In this document: piece after piece, positions 62,373-64,000 of the stretch
How positions within the stretch are numbered: position 1 is the stretch's first letter
How the letters are laid out: the number at the start of each line of letters is the position of its first letter
Source: Ruminococcus sp.
GTDB taxonomy: Bacteria > Bacillota > Clostridia > Oscillospirales > Ruminococcaceae
Assembly: GCA_017397925.1 (NCBI GenBank)
Contig: JAFQHO010000037.1
Location: 124,001 to 188,000 of the forward strand
Length of the DNA: 64,000 nt
Reading direction: 5' to 3'
Made by a program: the position numbers and the translations under genes
Notes under the pieces: generated by a model
What the model was told of the DNA's origin: nothing
The model's database searches: none
What the model saw: the letters and a program-made list of their open reading frames with translations, nothing else

Positions 62373-62406
62373 TTGACATTTGCTAAAAAGTATGGTAATA
62401 TATAAT
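62373..62406 (+). promoter_or_regulatory. Sigma-A promoter of the large noncoding RNA
   Basis: TTGACA (62373-62378) and TAATAT (62396-62401) are 17 bp apart; an overlapping TATAAT lies at 62401-62406. Confidence 0.82.
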
Positions 62407-62407
62407 C

Positions 62408-63012
62408 AAGGAAAGGGAGTAAGCCAAATGAAATTACTCCAGCGAAGTTTACTTGGTTTGGGATTGTTCCCGATGTAAATTATTCTAAGCGGAAAGGGAT
62501 GTGAGTCCAGTGGAGTCATCTATTGAATCACAGCGCAAAGCCGACGTGGTTATGAAGTAAGAAAATCAATAAAGTGGGAATATAGGTCTATACGACTTGT
62601 TCCGTGAATTGAAAGTGAATAAAGTAAGATTTGATTATGAATTACACGTAAATGCTGAATAAAATCTACGGCTTTAATCTAAGCTCATAAAGGTACAGGA
62701 ATACTGAGATTTCGACGTGAGTCTTTAGATATATCACAAATTATATTGAAAAGGTTGAGTCCAATGAGAATTTAAATTTTTCTTGAAACGTTAACTTAAA
62801 AATAAATTTTGAGGTATCTTCCAATGGAAAAGTAACTTTATTATATTGATAATTCTCCTTGTTAAAGGACAGTGATATATATGAAAAATATCCGTATCAA
62901 TGAAATTTAAGCCGAAAGGATTGAGTCCAACAAAGAAATTAGCCAAGTGATGAAAGTCGCTTAAAATTACAATTGAATATTAATAGAGCCTCGAGATATT
63001 CGGGGCTTTTTT
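62408..63012 (+). ncRNA. Large structured noncoding RNA, about 600 nt (ROOL-like candidate)
   Basis: A consensus promoter and a strong terminator (AGCCTCGA/TTCGGGGCT then T6, 62987-63012) bracket about 600 nt with no plausible reading frame. The sequence has many local helices, for example GGAGTAA/TTACTCC at its start and GGGA-TTGT-TCCC inside GTTTAC/GTAAAT. A motif of the type AAAGG-N-TGAGTCCA recurs near 62494, 62751 and 62917. Length, context and style fit the ornate large RNAs of Bacillota (ROOL about 580 nt, GOLLD about 800 nt), but I could not confirm a consensus. Function unknown. RNase P, tmRNA and SRP RNA signatures are absent. With the T-box below, it fills the 62199-63427 gap. Confidence 0.65.
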
Positions 63013-63035
63013 CTGCAAAAATTTATGGAAAGCTA

Positions 63036-63064
63036 TTGACAAATTCAGCTTCCAATGATATAAT
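63036..63064 (+). promoter_or_regulatory. Sigma-A promoter of asnS
   Basis: TTGACA (63036-63041) and TATAAT (63059-63064) are 17 bp apart. Confidence 0.88.
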
Positions 63065-63070
63065 TAAATT

Positions 63071-63378
63071 TAGTAAATGCAATGACGGAGATAAGTAGCT
63101 TCGGAAATCGTTTTCAGAGAGCGCGGGGTGGTGGAAGCCGTGTATCAGAGCCGATGTGAATAACACTCCCGAGCAGCAATCCGAAAGGGTACGGATTTGA
63201 TTGGAGGGGCAGCGTATCTATGTCCGCTTCAATAAGTGCGTATTTCAGTAGGTGATGCCGTATTCTGCACGTTACAGCAGACAAGAGTGATCGCTTTTGT
63301 ATTCTTACTGTAAGCGGTAATTTCAGGTGGTACCACGGGTTTATCTCTCGTCCTGTTTCAGGGGCGGGAGTTTTTTGT
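63071..63378 (+). promoter_or_regulatory. T-box leader (asparagine)
   Basis: The leader holds the T-box sequence AGGTGGTACCACGG (63325-63338) and a terminator CTCGTCCTG/CAGGGGCGGGAG with T6 (to 63376). A probable specifier AAC (Asn) is read in GTGAATAACACTCC near 63160-63170. Uncharged tRNA-Asn is expected to stabilise the antiterminator and allow asnS expression. Confidence 0.93.
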
Positions 63379-63427
63379 TATACTCGTCCTGCAAATAACA
63401 TACAATTTAATGAAAGGAAAGATTATT

Positions 63428-64000
63428 ATGAAGCACATTGATGTTAAGGAAATCGTAAAATCAAAGGATTACGTAGGCAAGGAGGTTACTGTCTGCGGTT
63501 GGGTACGTACATCACGTAACTCAAAGAGCGTTGCCTTTGTTGAGCTTAACGACGGTACATCACTGAAAAACGTTCAGGTTGTTATCGAAAAGGGCGAGGG
63601 TGATTACAAAGAGCCACGTGTTGGTATGTCTCTCAAAGTTGTTGGAAACGTTGTAGAGGGCAGAAACAATACAGTTGAAATCAACGCAGTTCCTGAGGGC
63701 ATCACAGTTCTCGGTGATTGTCCTACAGATTATCCTCTCCAGAAAAAAGGTCATAGCCTTGAATTCCTCCGCAGCATTCCACATCTCAGAAGCAGAACAA
63801 ATACATTTAACGCTGTATGGCGTGTTCGTTCCGTTCTTGCAGCTGCTCTCCACGAATTCTTCCAGAAGAACAACTATGTATATATTAATACTCCTCTTAT
63901 TACAGGCAGCGACTGTGTGGGTGCAGGTGAGATGTTCCAGGTAACAACAAACGGCTATACAACAGAGTTTAAGAATGAGGAAGAATATTACGCTAACGAC
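63428..64000 (+). CDS. asnS: Asparaginyl-tRNA synthetase (5' part)
   Basis: The first 191 codons are present; the gene runs off the window. The protein starts with an OB-fold anticodon-binding domain (KEVTVCGWVRTSRNSK, then FVELNDGT) and reaches class II motif elements (RSIPHLRSRTNTFNAVWRVRS, FFQKNNYVYINTPLIT), characteristic of AsnRS/AspRS. The Asn codon in the T-box leader decides for AsnRS. AAAGGAAAG precedes the ATG. Confidence 0.94.
   Translation, partial: MKHIDVKEIVKSKDYVGKEVTVCGWVRTSRNSKSVAFVELNDGTSLKNVQVVIEKGEGDYKEPRVGMSLKVVGNVVEGRNNTVEINAVPEGITVLGDCPTDYPLQKKGHSLEFLRSIPHLRSRTNTFNAVWRVRSVLAAALHEFFQKNNYVYINTPLITGSDCVGAGEMFQVTTNGYTTEFKNEEEYYAND

Overview
The window reads as a piece of chromosome from a low-GC Gram-positive gut anaerobe, most likely a Ruminococcus-like member of the Oscillospiraceae (Bacillota). 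The signs are a T-box and an L-box leader, DnaD and DnaI-type replication proteins, pyruvate formate-lyase, a LytTR/DUF3021 cassette, many class A promoters of the TTGACA-17-TATAAT type, and secreted proteins with long Thr-rich or APTEAPTE linkers. The species assignment is an inference; no rRNA is present.

Layout. 1-4.65 kb: queA (partial), then a lysine riboswitch and the lysine/diaminopimelate operon asd-dapA-dapB-ddh plus a small membrane protein. 4.7-7.8 kb: a four-helix protein and a pyruvate formate-lyase whose glycyl-radical domain lies on a separate small cistron, with a third small cistron between. 7.9-20 kb: AI-2E-type permease, a degenerate GGDEF protein, membrane proteins, FtsH, a SleB-type wall hydrolase, a DnaD-DnaI operon and an SGNH hydrolase.

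20.1-31.5 kb is an AT-rich accessory island: a TIR/NB-ARC/TPR protein, a secreted CHAP-SH3b enzyme in divergent orientation, and a tight operon of a 587-aa unknown protein, a PP2C phosphatase and a 1361-aa protein that joins a Ser/Thr kinase, a Rossmann/RyR-like region and a Card1/DUF1887-like C-terminus lacking the catalytic lysine. I regard this as the best candidate for an undescribed signalling or defence system.

31.5-37.3 kb: MATE transporter, DHHW and MBOAT proteins (probable surface-polymer acylation), a lipoprotein, and an ECF sigma/anti-sigma pair. 37.7-43.6 kb: an unknown protein, a rhodanese lipoprotein, an esterase, an acetyltransferase and glycogen phosphorylase. 43.7-51.5 kb: an ABC-2 exporter with its LytTR/DUF3021 pair, then a FtsX-type ABC exporter with a two-component system. 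51.5-62.2 kb: two tandem tRNA-Pro(GGG), an iron alcohol dehydrogenase, an amino-acid ABC transporter split over two converging units, ApbE and a Gx-type transporter behind a likely 6S RNA, a MacAB-type efflux operon and a zinc-ribbon pilin-like protein. 62.4-63.0 kb holds a gene-free transcription unit of about 600 nt, apparently a large structured RNA of the ROOL/GOLLD size class. The window ends in asnS behind an Asn T-box.

Repeats: two inverted copies of a 180-bp element (18.7 and 37.5 kb), one carrying a 10-bp tandem array; three copies of a 75-bp promoter-like block (24.3, 40.9 and 41.0 kb); and four short palindromes ending in CTACA.

All coordinates, motifs and alignments were read by eye. 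Domain names are from memory of the families and no searches were run.
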